Below, in pieces: positions 47,101 to 59,040 of a stretch of 64,000 bases of DNA. Position 1 is the first letter of the stretch. Each line of letters begins with the position of its first letter. Below the pieces are notes generated by a model. It saw only the letters and a list, made by a program, of their open reading frames with translations, was not told the DNA's origin and ran no database searches. The stretch is from Euryodendron excelsum (Eukaryota; Streptophyta; Magnoliopsida; Ericales; Pentaphylacaceae). Both the position numbers and the translations under genes were made by a program. Location of the stretch: contig CM065392.1 in the NCBI GenBank assembly GCA_033060915.1, positions 14,359,501-14,423,500 on the forward strand. The letters are read 5' to 3'.

Positions 47101-48706
47101 TAGGTGCTATCTCTCAGTGTGTGTGTGTGTGGCACGCGTGTGTGCATGGCAGCATTCATGTGTTCACGTGTGTGCATCTAGAACTAAAATCATATTAGAG
47201 GAACTGGAAACTTTGCCATTTTCACAGCATTACGGGCTGTTTGGGTAATCTGATCCACTTCCATTATGTTAGTTTCTGTTTGGAAAACCACCCCCTTCTA
47301 GTTTTGTTTTTAATTAACCATGTTTTGGGCACTTTTCCCAGACAAAGGTGGGCCACTTGTACTTTTGAAATGAATTTACCAATTACTTAAAAGGTTTAAA
47401 ACCAGTAAAGTTGTTTCCCTAGAACCAGTTTTCACTCTTCCCAAACAGGACTGGTAACTGCATTCTGTATAGTCTACTAAAAGAACGGAATGTCCTCTCA
47501 CAAATATCATGCATCTATATCTTTCCTCGATTTTATTTAATCGGTCGTTTTATCCATGAACTTATATTTCCTTTAAAATAAATTATATTGAACTTGAGCA
47601 TTCTATATATGAAACACCATGTTCCTAAAGGAGAGCCTTGAAAGTTCTCTTCTAGACAGCCAGCCATGACGTCTGTGCATGTTTTGCCTATGCTTTAACC
47701 TTTTCACATGATTATATATATACATATATATATTTTTGGTTACCAAACAATGACATAAGCAATGTGTTATTACCAAAACTAATACAATGCTCATAACATA
47801 TTAAATTTCTCATTCGTAGGGCAATCGATGTATTATCATGGCACTCTATAAAAGCTTCCTCACACATATATCTAATTGAACAAAAATCAAATGAGTTTAC
47901 ATACGTGACGACAGTTTCTACATCCCTGTATGAGTCTATGGTTAGGGTAGCCATCACTAAGGTTCTGTATCACATGACTAAAGCTGAAGTAGCAAGAAAT
48001 ATTTCTGAGCTCCTTTGTCTTGATTCTGGCACTGAGTTTGACACAACCTTTCTCAGCCAAAATTTTTTTCTTATTCCAAAGCCCTCCAGAAAAAGAAAAA
48101 AAAAACCCCAGCACGGCATAAGGGCCTGAGGGCCTCGCAAACTCTCTGAATCATGTGAATATTTGCCAGTACTCTTTACCATCCCAGTGTACATTCCCTA
48201 CAAAAGGGTAGAATTTAATGTTTTAGTTATGTTTTCCGGTGTGGAAAGCTATGCATACATTTTAAATTTTGTGGCAGGTTTTAGAACTCGATCCATCAAA
48301 TGTCAAAGCTCTCTTTAGACGATCTCAAGCATACCTAAGAACATCTGAGTTAGAAAAAGCCGAAGCTGATATTAAACGAGCTCTAACAATTGATCCAAAC
48401 AACAGGTATGTGCCATATGCCCTCTGCCCTCCACCTAAACCTCCCCCTGCCCTATTCAGTCTATTGCTTTCTAAACAAATTCGTTGAATTTTTTAGGCAG
48501 CATAATTGAATAGAGGTTGCAGTGATCTTTTTAATTACATGATTTTTTAAACCAATACCTTTAAGTTTTTCCTCAAATTTTTTTTTTTTTTTTTGGGTAC
48601 TACCAGAGATTTAAAACTTGAGTACAAGGAGCTGAAAGGCAAGCAAAAGGAATATGTTAGATACGAAGCTGGAATTTTCAGCAACATGCTTTCAAGAATG
48701 GGCTAG
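41114..48706 (+). CDS. FKBP62-like: FKBP-type peptidyl-prolyl isomerase with three FKBP domains and TPR (ROF1/FKBP62 family)
   Basis: Twelve exons give 535 aa: 41114-41273, 41381-41467, 41941-42201, 43593-43670, 43804-43884, 43982-44173, 44289-44375, 44487-44650, 46697-46819, 46932-47078, 48278-48405 and 48607-48706. FKBP domain 1 (about 51-136) keeps Tyr56, Phe66-Asp67, Val85-Ile86, Tyr112 and the IPPN loop, but has Leu89 where FKBP12 has the pocket Trp. Domains 2 (166-253) and 3 (283-369) lack the catalytic Tyr and IPPN loops and are probably structural. The TPR region (about 385-510) matches Hsp90 co-chaperone immunophilins. The C-tail after the TPR is short compared with Arabidopsis ROF1 (551 aa). 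ROF1-type proteins bind Hsp90 and modulate heat-stress responses. Two oddities: intron 9 starts with GA rather than GT, and exon 6 needs the second AG of a CAGAAG acceptor to avoid a stop. If intron 9 is not spliced the protein ends at 46837, losing most of the TPR. The gene may therefore be damaged or may depend on unusual splicing. Confidence 0.85.
44957..45748. mobile_element. hAT-type MITE in immunophilin intron 8
   Basis: Terminal inverted repeats CTAAGAAGCACTGACA (left) and CTAGGAAGCACGGACA (reverse complement of the right end). Flanked by CCTGCTGC (44949-44956) and CCTACTGC (45749-45756), an 8-bp duplication with one mismatch, as left by hAT transposases. Subterminal regions are rich in GACACG/CGTGTC words. 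792 bp, no coding region; it accounts for over a third of the 2046-base intron. Confidence 0.75.
46820..46821 (+). other. Non-canonical GA 5' splice site of intron 9
   Basis: The exon ends GAGAAG and the intron begins GAATGC where GTATGC would be consensus. The next exon resumes in frame at 46932 after TTTTTTCAG. The only nearby GT (46826) would shift the frame into a stop soon after. Either a T-to-A mutation, a rare GA-AG intron or a sequence error. Confidence 0.7.
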
Positions 48707-49365
48707 AAACCTATTAAGTAGCAGGTAATCTACACCATGTCAACTAGTGGCCAAGGTCTGCCAGGTCTGTAGTCATACGAGCATACAAGTTTATTTTTTA
48801 TTTTTCTGTAAATTTGACTCCAATCAGAACAAATTCCAAGTGATGTCGATTGAGCAACGGACTTGCCATGAATATACATGTATTTGAATTGTTTGAAACA
48901 CACACCAATTTAATATCATTGTTTCTATTATCAATAATTAGTTTAGGTACCAATTAACCAGAAGAATAATTATATTGTTAATTATTTATGGTCATTTAGC
49001 AATCGTCTTTTCGCAACACATATCAACGGCCGCATAGTAGTTGCGGGAAGCTGCCGGAACTTATTAACGAAGAAGAGAAAGATGAGAGTAAGGTGATACT
49101 CTGATACATGGGGAGGTGAGAAACTTGGGCAGGTCCCAGCAAAACATTAGAGAATTTATTTTTTATTTATTACCATTTAATAATACTTAGTGCATGTTGT
49201 ATGCATAATGCATTCAAACTTAACTTGGTTTCTTTTACACAATAAAAATAAATAAAACAAAATATTTGTGTCCTTTTCATTTTGTATGTATGTCATATGT
49301 TGGATATATGTAGGATGAGGAAACTTTTTTTTAATTAATTCAGTGGAAGCATTTTATTTATATGT

Positions 49366-49398
<33 letters not shown>

Positions 49399-49400
49399 AA
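48707..49400. other. Immunophilin 3' region and intergenic DNA
   Basis: Begins with the probable 3' UTR, then AT-rich DNA ending in (CA)n(TA)n at about 49369-49398. No gene seen. Confidence 0.45.
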
Positions 49401-51532
49401 TCTATACTATACTATATGCAAATGTAGTGGGAGTCTCTTAAGCCTTCAAAAATCAATTTCTATTTTTCTAAAAAACTAAGATACCACGTGGCATGCTTGA
49501 CTCCTCCAACCAATCAAGTTTCTTTCTTCCTCTTTTATAAAAGAAAACAAAAAAGCCAAAAAATAGTTAAAAAAAATTAATCAAAGAAAATAATTAAAGG
49601 AATGAAATTCTAACAAGGAAACACAAAAAAAAAAAAAAAAAAAATACATAAAGGAAATAGCTAGATTGTCGGCAAAATTATTGAAAAAATCTCTCACTAA
49701 TAAGATTTGATTCTCAAAATCTCTATGAATCTACACACTCTCTTTATATATCTGTTTGTTTGTGTTTTCTCTCACCTTTCACATCCAAAGCAAGGTGAGA
49801 TTTTTTACTTTTTTTAATTGTTGTTTTTCTGTTATTTTTGGATTAAAATCTTTGTATTCCATGTTTCATGGCTTATGAGAACATTTGGGACTCGAAGCGA
49901 TGGCAAAAAAGTTAAGCAAAGTGATAATATTCACTTTTTTAATCTTTGTCTTTTTTTCATTTTTGGATTAAAATCTTTATATTTTATGTTTCATGGCTTA
50001 TAAGAATACTTGGGACCTGAAGCGTTGGTAAAAAAGGTTATGTCATTGCAGAGTTGGCTTGGGAGCATGCCAAATTCAGTCGTTGCATACAGGGTTGGCT
50101 TGGGAGGACAACAGTCAGATCTGCCGTAGGAGTGTCTGTAGGCAACTGCCCTTTGTTGGTTTTATTTTTAAATTTTTTGGTCAACTTGGCTCTTGGTTGG
50201 TTTGCATTGGGGTTATTCTGCACCCATCATTGCCAAACCCAAAAAATAATGGCTTAATCGTTATGTGTAGTGCTGTTTTTTTCTCGTGGGTCATTGTTTC
50301 CTTGAATAAAATTTTTTTTCCATTATTTGATTGCTAAGAAAATGCAAGAAAAATGACAAAAGTTTCACTTTTTGTTTTCTTTTTGATGTAATGGATAAAC
50401 TCGAATGATTCTAAATCTATGTCTGGTTTTAGTTCTTCTTCACTTCTGAATTGGAAAACAAATTTTTAAATTTTAACTTTGTTTTTCATGTGTTGGTGCT
50501 TCTCTAAGTTTGTTCTTCTATACCACTAAATAAAAATAAGTAGAAAGAAAGAAAAGTTAAAGAAAAAGAGTGTGCGCAACAGAGGAGAGGGACAAAGTTT
50601 GTTCTTTAAGGTTGGGGAAGTACTTAGGTAGAAATCTCTACAAGAAAGCATGCAAGCAGGGAACAAAAATAAAAAAAAAAAAAGAAATAAAAGAGAGATG
50701 AGAGGGTAGAGAGTTTTGTTGCAGTATCACCAAAAAGACGAGTTATTTGGTGAGAGTAAAGTTGCCGGACATGGTTAACCACATAACCAAAAAAAAAGGA
50801 AGTGAAATTATAAATTACAGTTATGCCATCTTACTAAATGAGATTAGTTTTTGAAGGTCAAAGAGTGTATGAACAGAATTTAATGAAAACCTCTTTTTTC
50901 TTTTATTTAAAGAGGATCACGTAAAGAAATTAGATTTACGAGTACATTTTATTTGTCATTACATTTTAAAATTGGATTGCATTTTTTTAAACCCAATTGA
51001 GGCAATATAATTAGATTAGTGACATTTCACACTAAATTTGGTAAAGATTTGATTCCTTAAATCTCTCTTTAGTTGAAAAATTAAAAGAACCCAAAATTTG
51101 CCAAATATATTCCTTTAAGAAAGGATAAAAATATGGAATATAAAATCCTGTGCACAAATTTGAGTAAGGTGCCATAATCAAATCTTACTAGAATATATTT
51201 GAATAAACTTATCTATTATAGAAAAAAAAAAAAAAAGTGGCTTCTTTTGTTTTTGCATGGACAGAGGCACAAGTGAAATTAGGAAAGAATTTTAGAAATG
51301 TGATCTTTTAGAAATATGGAGTGATTTTAGGTATGGCTTCTAGTGAAATCAGGGAGATTTTAGGAATGTGATCTTTTTAGAATTATGGATGAATTTTAGG
51401 GATGGATTTTAATTCGGCAATTTTAGATGCAAAACCTTTTTCTAATTCTATAATTAATGTGTTTTCAATATAGTATTGAATTATTAAACTTTCATCTTAT
51501 ATAAATCCCACACATCCCACGGGTCATGCTAG
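49401..51532 (+). mobile_element. Helitron-like non-autonomous element
   Basis: Begins TCTATACTATACTAT and ends CACGGGTCATGCTAG, with A before (49400) and T after (51533), fitting Helitron rules (5' TC, 3' CTAG, insertion into AT, no duplication). A short CCC/GGG motif just before the end may be a remnant of the usual 3' hairpin, but a proper stem is not evident. There are no Rep or helicase domains. Contains a tandem duplication at 49830-50040. Confidence 0.5.
49830..50040 (+). repeat. Tandem duplication, ~120-bp unit, inside the Helitron-like element
   Basis: TTTTTGGATTAAAATCTTT, ATGTTTCATGGCTTAT and a GGGAC-GAAGCG-TGG block occur in the same order in both halves (starting near 49836 and 49960). 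Confidence 0.75.
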
Positions 51533-51727
51533 TATGTATATACAAAGTTGGGTACACAAGTCGTGGCGTAGCCCTGCCACATGAGTCCCAACAAACAAAG
51601 TTTATAGCAACAAAATGGGGTTTTTTACCAAAATAATTAAATTTAAAATGGTGTTTTCCGAAATAATAAAAACCAAAACCTTATTTCCAATTTAAGGTAA
51701 AATGCACATTAAGAGTGCGTTATTATG

Positions 51728-51977
51728 AGAAAACGCAACTCAAAATTGCGTTTTTTGAGAAAACGCAACTCTGAGTTGCGTTTTTTCCTTTTTCCCGCCC
51801 GTGACCGACAAACCTGCAAGCCTTACGCAAATATACAGAGAAAACGTAACTGACAGTTGCGTTTCTGTAAAATTTTTCTGCAAATATACAGAGAAAACGC
51901 AAGCGTCAGTTGCGTTTCTGACAAACCGCAATTGTTAGTTGCGTTTTGTCAAAAACGCAGCTGACACTTACGTTTTC
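51728..51977. repeat. Six clustered ~25-bp palindromes (AAACGCAACT...AGTTGCGTTT)
   Basis: Imperfect inverted repeats at about 51729-51754, 51757-51785, 51840-51865, 51892-51918, 51922-51947 and 51951-51976, all variants of AAAACGCAACT-n-AGTTGCGTTTT. They share both arm sequence and spacing. CpG is present in nearly every arm. They sit at the presumed 5' subterminal end of the Mutator-like element, where transposase binding sites would be expected. Confidence 0.88.
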
Positions 51978-51989
51978 ACTTTGGCTACA

Positions 51990-52197
51990 TATTCCCTTCA
52001 TTTTTCATTTGCAAATCACTTTGTGGCTATTTCACGGACCGCCCAAATTCTTTTCTTTTCACCCAACTTCTCCCTTCCTCCTTCACTCCAGTTCTCTTTC
52101 CCCTTCACCTCTTTGTTTCTTACCCCATATTCTTCCTATTTTGCTTCTCTCTATTGATCAATCAATATGGATCATCTTTCTTGTAAATTCTATCAGG
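51990..52197 (+). promoter_or_regulatory. Putative 5' leader of the MURA transcript
   Basis: A strongly pyrimidine-rich stretch (TTCTCCCTTCCTCCTTCACT-like) ends in ATGGATCATCTTTC...TATCAG followed by GTAATTTC, a good 5' splice site at 52197-52198. A 3' splice site TTTAATAG precedes GTGCAAGAATGGATG at 55726, so a long leader intron is plausible. A small leader exon near 52354-52410 (bounded by TATTTATAG and GTTAGT) is also possible. Confidence 0.4.
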
Positions 52198-52599
52198 TAA
52201 TTTCTAACTCTAATTTTTTTCCTCTCATTCTCTCTCGTATGTGATATATATAATAGTATATGTTATGATGTAGTAGAAAAATAATAATGGTAAAAATATA
52301 ATTATTTTATTATATAATTAATAGATTGCTAACTTTCTATTATTTTATTTATAGCCATATTAGTTGCTCGTGTTGCTTCGAAAAAGGCTTCCGTTATTCT
52401 GCAAAAAATAGGTTAGTTGCTTATTTTCATTGATAAAATAATTTATTTATTTATGTTAGTAAGCTAGATATTACTTGTGTCGCACTACATTGGTTAGGAA
52501 AAATATGTTATTTATTTATTTATGTTATTTAGGAAAAGGCATTTGGCAAAAATATGTGATTTATTTATATTAGTTGGTTAGTAAAAAATATGTCATCAG

Positions 52600-55500
52600 T
52601 TAGTAAGAAAATATTATAATATGTTAAAAATGATTATAGGATCCAAAAAAAAAAAAACCTAAACTAATAAATTTTTTTTAGTTCAATATGTATGAGTAAA
52701 ATAATTAAATTTAAAAATATGATATTAATTAGTAATAAAATATTATGATATGCTAAAAAAGATTTATTACGAAAATAATTACGAAATTACCATAAAATAT
52801 AATTTTTTAACTATAAATTTAAGGAAAATACGTTTTTTACGAAATTAGTGTGTGGCCTTAATTTAATTATTTTGTTACTATAAAAAAGTTCCAATCCAAA
52901 GAAGAAAAAAGGTTATAGGATCCAACAAAAAAAAAGAAGCTAAACTAATTAACTAAAAAAATAAATTGGTTAGTAAGTAGGATGCCATAAAATTAAGAAA
53001 TGTGTATAAATATTTATTAGAAAAATTATTTGTACTAAATAATATTCAGTGAACTAAAAAATTGTAGCGTCCAAAAAAAATAAACTAAACTAATAAATTG
53101 AGAAAAAAGGTTATAGGATCCAAAAAAAAAAAAAAACTAAACTAATAGATTTTTTTTAGTTCAATATGTATGAGTAAAATAATTAAATTAAAAAATATGT
53201 CATTAATTAGTAATAAAATATTATGATACGCTAAAAATAATTTATTACAAAAATAATTACAAAATTACCATAAAATATAATTTTTTCACTATAAATTTAA
53301 GGAAAAATATATTTTTTACGAAATTAGTATGTGGCCTTAATTTAAGAAATGTGTATAAAATATTTCATTAGGAAAATTATTTGTACTAAATAATATTCAG
53401 TGAACTAAAAAATTGTAGGATCCAAAAAAAAAAAAAAGACTAAACTAATAAATTAAGAAAAAAGGTTATAGGATCCAAAAAAAAAAAAATAAACTATTAG
53501 ATTTTTTTTAGTTCAATATGTATGAGTAAAATAATTAAATTAAAAAAATATGTTATTAATTAGTAATAAAATATTATGATATGCTAAAAATAATTTATTA
53601 AGAAAATAATTACGAAATTACCATAAAATATAATTTTTTCACTATAAATTTAAGGAAAATGCGTTTTTTACGAAATTAGTATGTGGCCTTAATTTAAGAA
53701 ATGTGTATAAATATTTATTAGGAAAATTATTTATAGTAAATAATATTCAGTGAAATAAAAAAAATGGTAGGATCCAAAAAAAATAAACTAAACTAATAAA
53801 TTAAGAACAAAGGTTATAGGATCCAAAAAAAAAAAAACTAAACTAATAGATTTTTTTAGTTCAATATGTATGAGTAAAATAATTAAATTAAAAAATATGT
53901 TATTAATTAGTAATAAAATATTATGATATGCTAAAAATAATTTATTAAGAAAATAATTACGAAATTACCATAAAACATAATTTTTTCACTATAAATTTAA
54001 GGAAAATGCATTTTTTTATGAAATTAGTATGTGGCCTTAATTTAAGAAATGTGTATAAATATTTATTAGGAAAATTATTTATAGTAAATAATATTCAGTG
54101 AAATAAAAAATTGTTGGATCCAAAAAAAATAAACTAAACTAATAAATTAAGAAAAGAAAGGTTATAGGATCCAACAAAAATAAACTAAACTAATAGATTT
54201 TTTTAGTTCAATATGTATGAGTAAAAATAATTAAATTAAAAAAATTTATTAATTAGTAATAAAACATTATGATATGCTAAAAAAAATTTATTATAAAAAT
54301 AATTAGAAATTACATTTTTTTGGAACTACCATTTTGAAATGAAGAGGTTACTAATTATTCTAGTTGGATGTGAAAGACATCTATTGTTCAAAATAATTGT
54401 TCTTTACTATTCATTATCCATTTGTTTTTTAGATAACATTCTGTTCATAAAAAAGAAATATAAAAAAAATAATAATTATTGCCTTAATTTAATTATTTTG
54501 TTACTATAAAAAAGTTCCAATCCAAAGAAGAAAATAGGTTATAGGATACAAAAGAAAAAAAAAAAAGAAGCTAAACTAATTAACTAAAAAAAATAGATTG
54601 GTTAGTAAGTAGGATGCCATGAAATTAAGAAATGTGTATAAATATTTATTACGAAAATTATTTGTACTAAATAATATTCAGTGAATAATTAGTTATAGGA
54701 TCCAAAAAAAAAATAAACTAAACTAATAAAATTTTTTTTTTTAAATATGTATAAGTAAAATAATTAAATTAAAAAATATGTTATGAATTAGTAAGAAAAT
54801 ATTGTAATATTCTAAAAAAAAAAAAGGTTATAGGATCCAAAAAAAAAAAAAAAACTAAACTAATAGATTTTTTTAGTTCAATATGTATGAGTAAAATAAT
54901 TAAATTAAAAAATATGTTATTAATTTGTAATAAAATATTATGATATGCTAAAAAAATTTTATTACAAAAATAATTACGAAATTACCATAAATATAAAAAT
55001 TTTCACTATAAATTTAAGGAAAATATATTTTTTATGAAATTAGTATGTGGCCTTAATTTAAGAAATGTGTATAAATATTTATTAGAAAAATTATTTGTAC
55101 TAAATAATATTCAGTGAACTAAAAAATTATAGGATCCAAAAAAAAAAAACTAAACTAATAAATTAAGAAAAAAGGTTATAGGATACAAAAAAAATAAACT
55201 AAACTAATAGATTTTTTTAGTTCAATATGTATGAGTAAAATAATTAAATTAAAAAATATATTATTAATTAGTAATAAAATATTATGATATGCTAAAAAAA
55301 TGTATTACAAAAATAATTACAAAATTACCATAAAATATAATTTTTTCACTATAAATTTGAGGAAAATTCATTTTTTTCGAAATTAGTATGTGGCCTTAAT
55401 TTAAGAAATGTGTAAATATTCATTAGGAAAATTATTTGTACTAAATAATATTCAGTGAACTAAAAATTTGTAGGATCCAAAAAAAAAAAAAAAAACTAAA

Positions 55501-55660
55501 CTAATAAATTAAGAAAAAAAAGGTTATAGGATCAAAAAAAAAAAAAAAAAAAAAAAAAAGCTAAACTAATAGATTTTTTTAGTTCAATGTGTATGAGTAA
55601 AATAATTAAATTCAAAAATATGTTATTAATTAGTAATAAAATATTATGATATGCTACAAA
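52600..55660 (+). repeat. ~350-bp AT-rich tandem repeat, eight copies
   Basis: The marker GTTCAATATGTATGAGTAAA (one copy reads AATGTG) begins near 52681, 53159, 53511, 53859, 54206, 54876, 55220 and 55582. The common spacing is 344-362 bases; two longer intervals contain extra related sequence. Each unit also has GGATCCAAAAAA with ACTAAACTAATA, TTACCATAAAATATAA, AGTATGTGGCCTTAATTTAA and AATAATATTCAGTGAA. No coding potential. The array lies between the palindromes and the transposase start. Confidence 0.93.
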
Positions 55661-55733
55661 TGCCATGATAATTACCAATAAAATAGCTAGAATAAATTAG
55701 AATCTATTTAATTATTGTTTAATAGGTGCAAGA

Positions 55734-58629
55734 ATGGATGAAACAACGGTCATATTGTATTGGGTTGGTGAGCTAATTAAAGATTGTGATGAAGGGATTG
55801 TGTACAGCATGGAATGTCAGACATTTTGCAGTTTACCATTGCAGTTAAAAATGTCTGAACTAGAAAATATGATAATGCCTATGATTGGCAAAGATGGACA
55901 ACATGTGAGGCTGAAAATTATATGTAGATTTCCAGTTAGTAATGAAGGGGTCTCGAACAAATATAAGAAAGTTGTGATCAAAGATGATCAGACATTGCAA
56001 ATTGCCTTACAGCTATCACAGAAAAAGCCATGGATGGAATGCATCGAGCTGTACATCAAAGTAGAGGATGCAGTTGTTGATGTAGACACTGCAGTGGATC
56101 GAATGTGGGGTGACATTCAGGGATATGGCAGGATTTTATCGACTGAGGGAGATACATCAACAGCGTGGAACTTCTTGACGATGTTGACGTTAGGACAAGA
56201 CTCTGTTGGCCATAGTGTGCCATATTCACAACAATTTAACCAATATGGCAATCCGTTTTATTTGCAAAGCAAGCAGCAAAGTGGTCACCAAGGTTCGTTT
56301 GTTGATTATGGCATTAGGTCGAGTAGTATGTCACAACATCAGCCTACCCGAGACACCACTGATCCTTCACAAGAGCCTTCGATGAGACATAGCCAAGGAA
56401 GAGATCCAGTGCAACATATGGTTGAATCAGGCCGCCAATCCATTCCCATACAAATTAATTTGAATGTAAGGTCTCCGGATACACAGTCGAAAAAATTTGA
56501 TGAACATATAGATGTCGCTCTGTTAAACGATTCTCACAACGATGTTCAATAACATCGAGAGATCTCGGTTCCTTACTTTACCACATTGCCGGAAGCATAT
56601 GATACACCTATAATTGGCAGGGATCATTTTCGCCATGGGGCCGTATGGGACATGCAGAATCCCAATTTTGAAACAAGAATGCTATTCGATGACAAGGCAG
56701 CTGTAAAAAATGCATGCACAACGTATCACTTGCACAACAACAAGGAGTATTCAGTTGTTGAATCAACTATGAAATTGTTTAAAGCAAAGTGTGTACACGA
56801 TTGCCCTTGGATGATTCGTGCGTCCACCAAAAGACATGGGATGTGGGAGGTTACGCAATATAATGGGCCTCATTGTTGTTTGTACGGAATGCCAAACATA
56901 GGTCATCGTAACCTAGACGCAAACTTCATTGTAGATGTTATCATGGCACAAGTAGTGGTAAGTTTAACTTTGATTCAAACTTTATCACAACAACTGATTA
57001 GTTTATCATAAAAGAAGTTCCTTTAAAGTACTTTAAATGTGTTTTATTTGTATAGAAAGACCCTAATTGGAAGATTGCGTCTATAATGGAAGATATCAAA
57101 CAACATTACCACCATTCTGTCTCATACAAGAAAGCATGGATGGCAAGAACAAAAGCCATAGAGATGGTATTCGGCAATTGGAAACAGTCGTTCGCAAAAC
57201 TTCCAAGATATTTGATGGCAATACAGTTAAGAAACCTTGGAACAATCCAAATGTTAGAGACCTTCAATCAGGATGTCCGTGACGTGGTCATGTTTGATCG
57301 AGTATTTTGGGCATTCAGACCATGTATTGATGGTTTCAAGCACTGTTTGCCGGTTATTTCAGTTAATGGCACCCACCTTTATGAAAAATATAAGGATGTC
57401 ATACTTATTGCTGTGGGGGTCATTGCCAGGGGTAGAAATTTTCCCCTCACCTTTTCTGTTGTCGAGGGTGAGGACACACGTAACTGGTCGTGGTTCATCA
57501 ACTTATTGAGACACGTCGTTGTCCCTGATAGGGAACGTGTCACCATACTATCGGATTGCCACCGAGGATTACTAAATGTCATTGATCGAATATAGGAACA
57601 TCCAAGCGATGATCAACCACCTGATTTTCATAGGTATTGCCTTCGACACTTTCGTAGTAACTACCACAAGAAGTACAATATGATAAGGATCAAGGACTTG
57701 GTATAGGCTACTAGCACAGCTCGTCAATTGCGAAAGTTCAACACTATAATGGAAAGAATTAAGAAGATAAGCGAACCTTGTTATAATGAACTAATGAGGG
57801 AAGATATTACTAAGTGGATATTTGTTCACGATGGCGGGAATAGTTGGGCGATCAATTCAACTAACAATGTTGAGAGTTACAATAGTGCGATAGTAGGCGC
57901 GCGTAACTTGCCCATCACTGCAGCTGTGCAAGTCACTTACTACTGTCTTGTTGAGAGTTTTGTTACACGACGTAGTGAGATACAAGCTGACATCCAGAGT
58001 GGCCATGCATACCCGTTAGAAGTGTGTGAAAGATTTCAGAAGTGGAGTAAAAAAGTAGCTGGTCATACTGTCACAGTTTGTAATTAGTAATATATGTTAA
58101 TACCTCCATCATTAAATTGCTATTGTTTAAAATCTATCATCAAATATGTATAAAATTTTGTTCCTTGTTGTACAGGAACACAGTATCTGTCAATGTGTTG
58201 ACCGGCAGGAGGGGGGCTAAAGGGAGTCATCTACATGCCGTGCAACTTTTTTCGCCTAGCTGTACATGTGGAAAATGGATTATATTTCACCTGCCTTGCT
58301 CCCACATGCTTGCTACTGCTGCAACTGCCGAAAAGCAACCATGGTTTTTATTTGACGACTACTACACTATAGAAGCGTATGCCCGTGTGTACGCAACTCC
58401 ATTTGAGCCACTGTTAATGGAGGATTATTGGCCTCCTTATGAAGGGCCTACTGTCCTCCCAAACCCCCATCGCAAACGTGTAGCCCGAAAAGGCCGTCCT
58501 GAACACAATAGGATTCTTAACGAAATGAACGAATCGAGGCAAACACAAACTTTCAAATGTAGTTTATGTAAGGAGTCCGGTCATAACAGACGTCATTGTC
58601 TAAATAGGGGAAGGGGAGGGGAACACTAG
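55734..58629 (+). pseudogene. mudrA-like: MURA-type Mutator-like transposase (broken)
   Basis: Three exons read in phase: 55734-56957, 57056-58086 and 58176-58629, about 900 codons. The order is an N-terminal PB1-like/hydrophilic part; the MuDR plant transposase domain (56650-56880, with FDDKAAVKNAC and CPWMIRAS); and the MULE DDE core (57290-57900). The DDE core is followed by a SWIM zinc finger (CTCGKW...LPCSH, about 58259-58305) and a C-terminal CCHC knuckle CSLCKESGHNRRHC. In-frame stops are TAA 56550-56552, TAG 57593-57595, TAG 57704-57706 and a TAG formed across the last exon junction. The first catalytic Asp of the DGTHL motif is Asn (57365-57367); the second, in LSDCHRG, and the Glu in NNVESYN are present. 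It would cut and join element ends in the nucleus, but this copy cannot. The frame is otherwise intact, with no frameshift noticed. Confidence 0.85.
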
Positions 58630-59040
58630 GGAATAGTACATGTACGTAATCCATTTATATTTGAGACTGAGCTTCAAAATGTGCAAATTTGCAATTCTAA
58701 TTATTTCGTGCATGTTACATTCTTAACTTATTTCGTGAATAATTATTTCAAGAATAACAAATACAAATTTACAAACCTTCCATCTATGTTAACAAATACA
58801 AATTTACTAACGTTCCATCTATGTGAATAACAAATACAAATAATTATTTCATGAATAATAAATACAAATTATTTTGTGAATAATTATTTCGTGCATGTTA
58901 CATTCTTATACTTTTGATAAAGCATTATATATATGATTGTAAGTATGTTAAACTTGTCTCATCTATGTTAACCTATCAATAATTATTTCATCAATTTTGT
59001 GTATTGTATTTTACTAATGTTCCAGAAATATCGTACGCTA

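Noticed and set aside
51728..51977. Possible CRISPR-like array
   Set aside because: The units are palindromic pairs with variable short centres, not direct repeats with unique spacers, and this is a plant genome.
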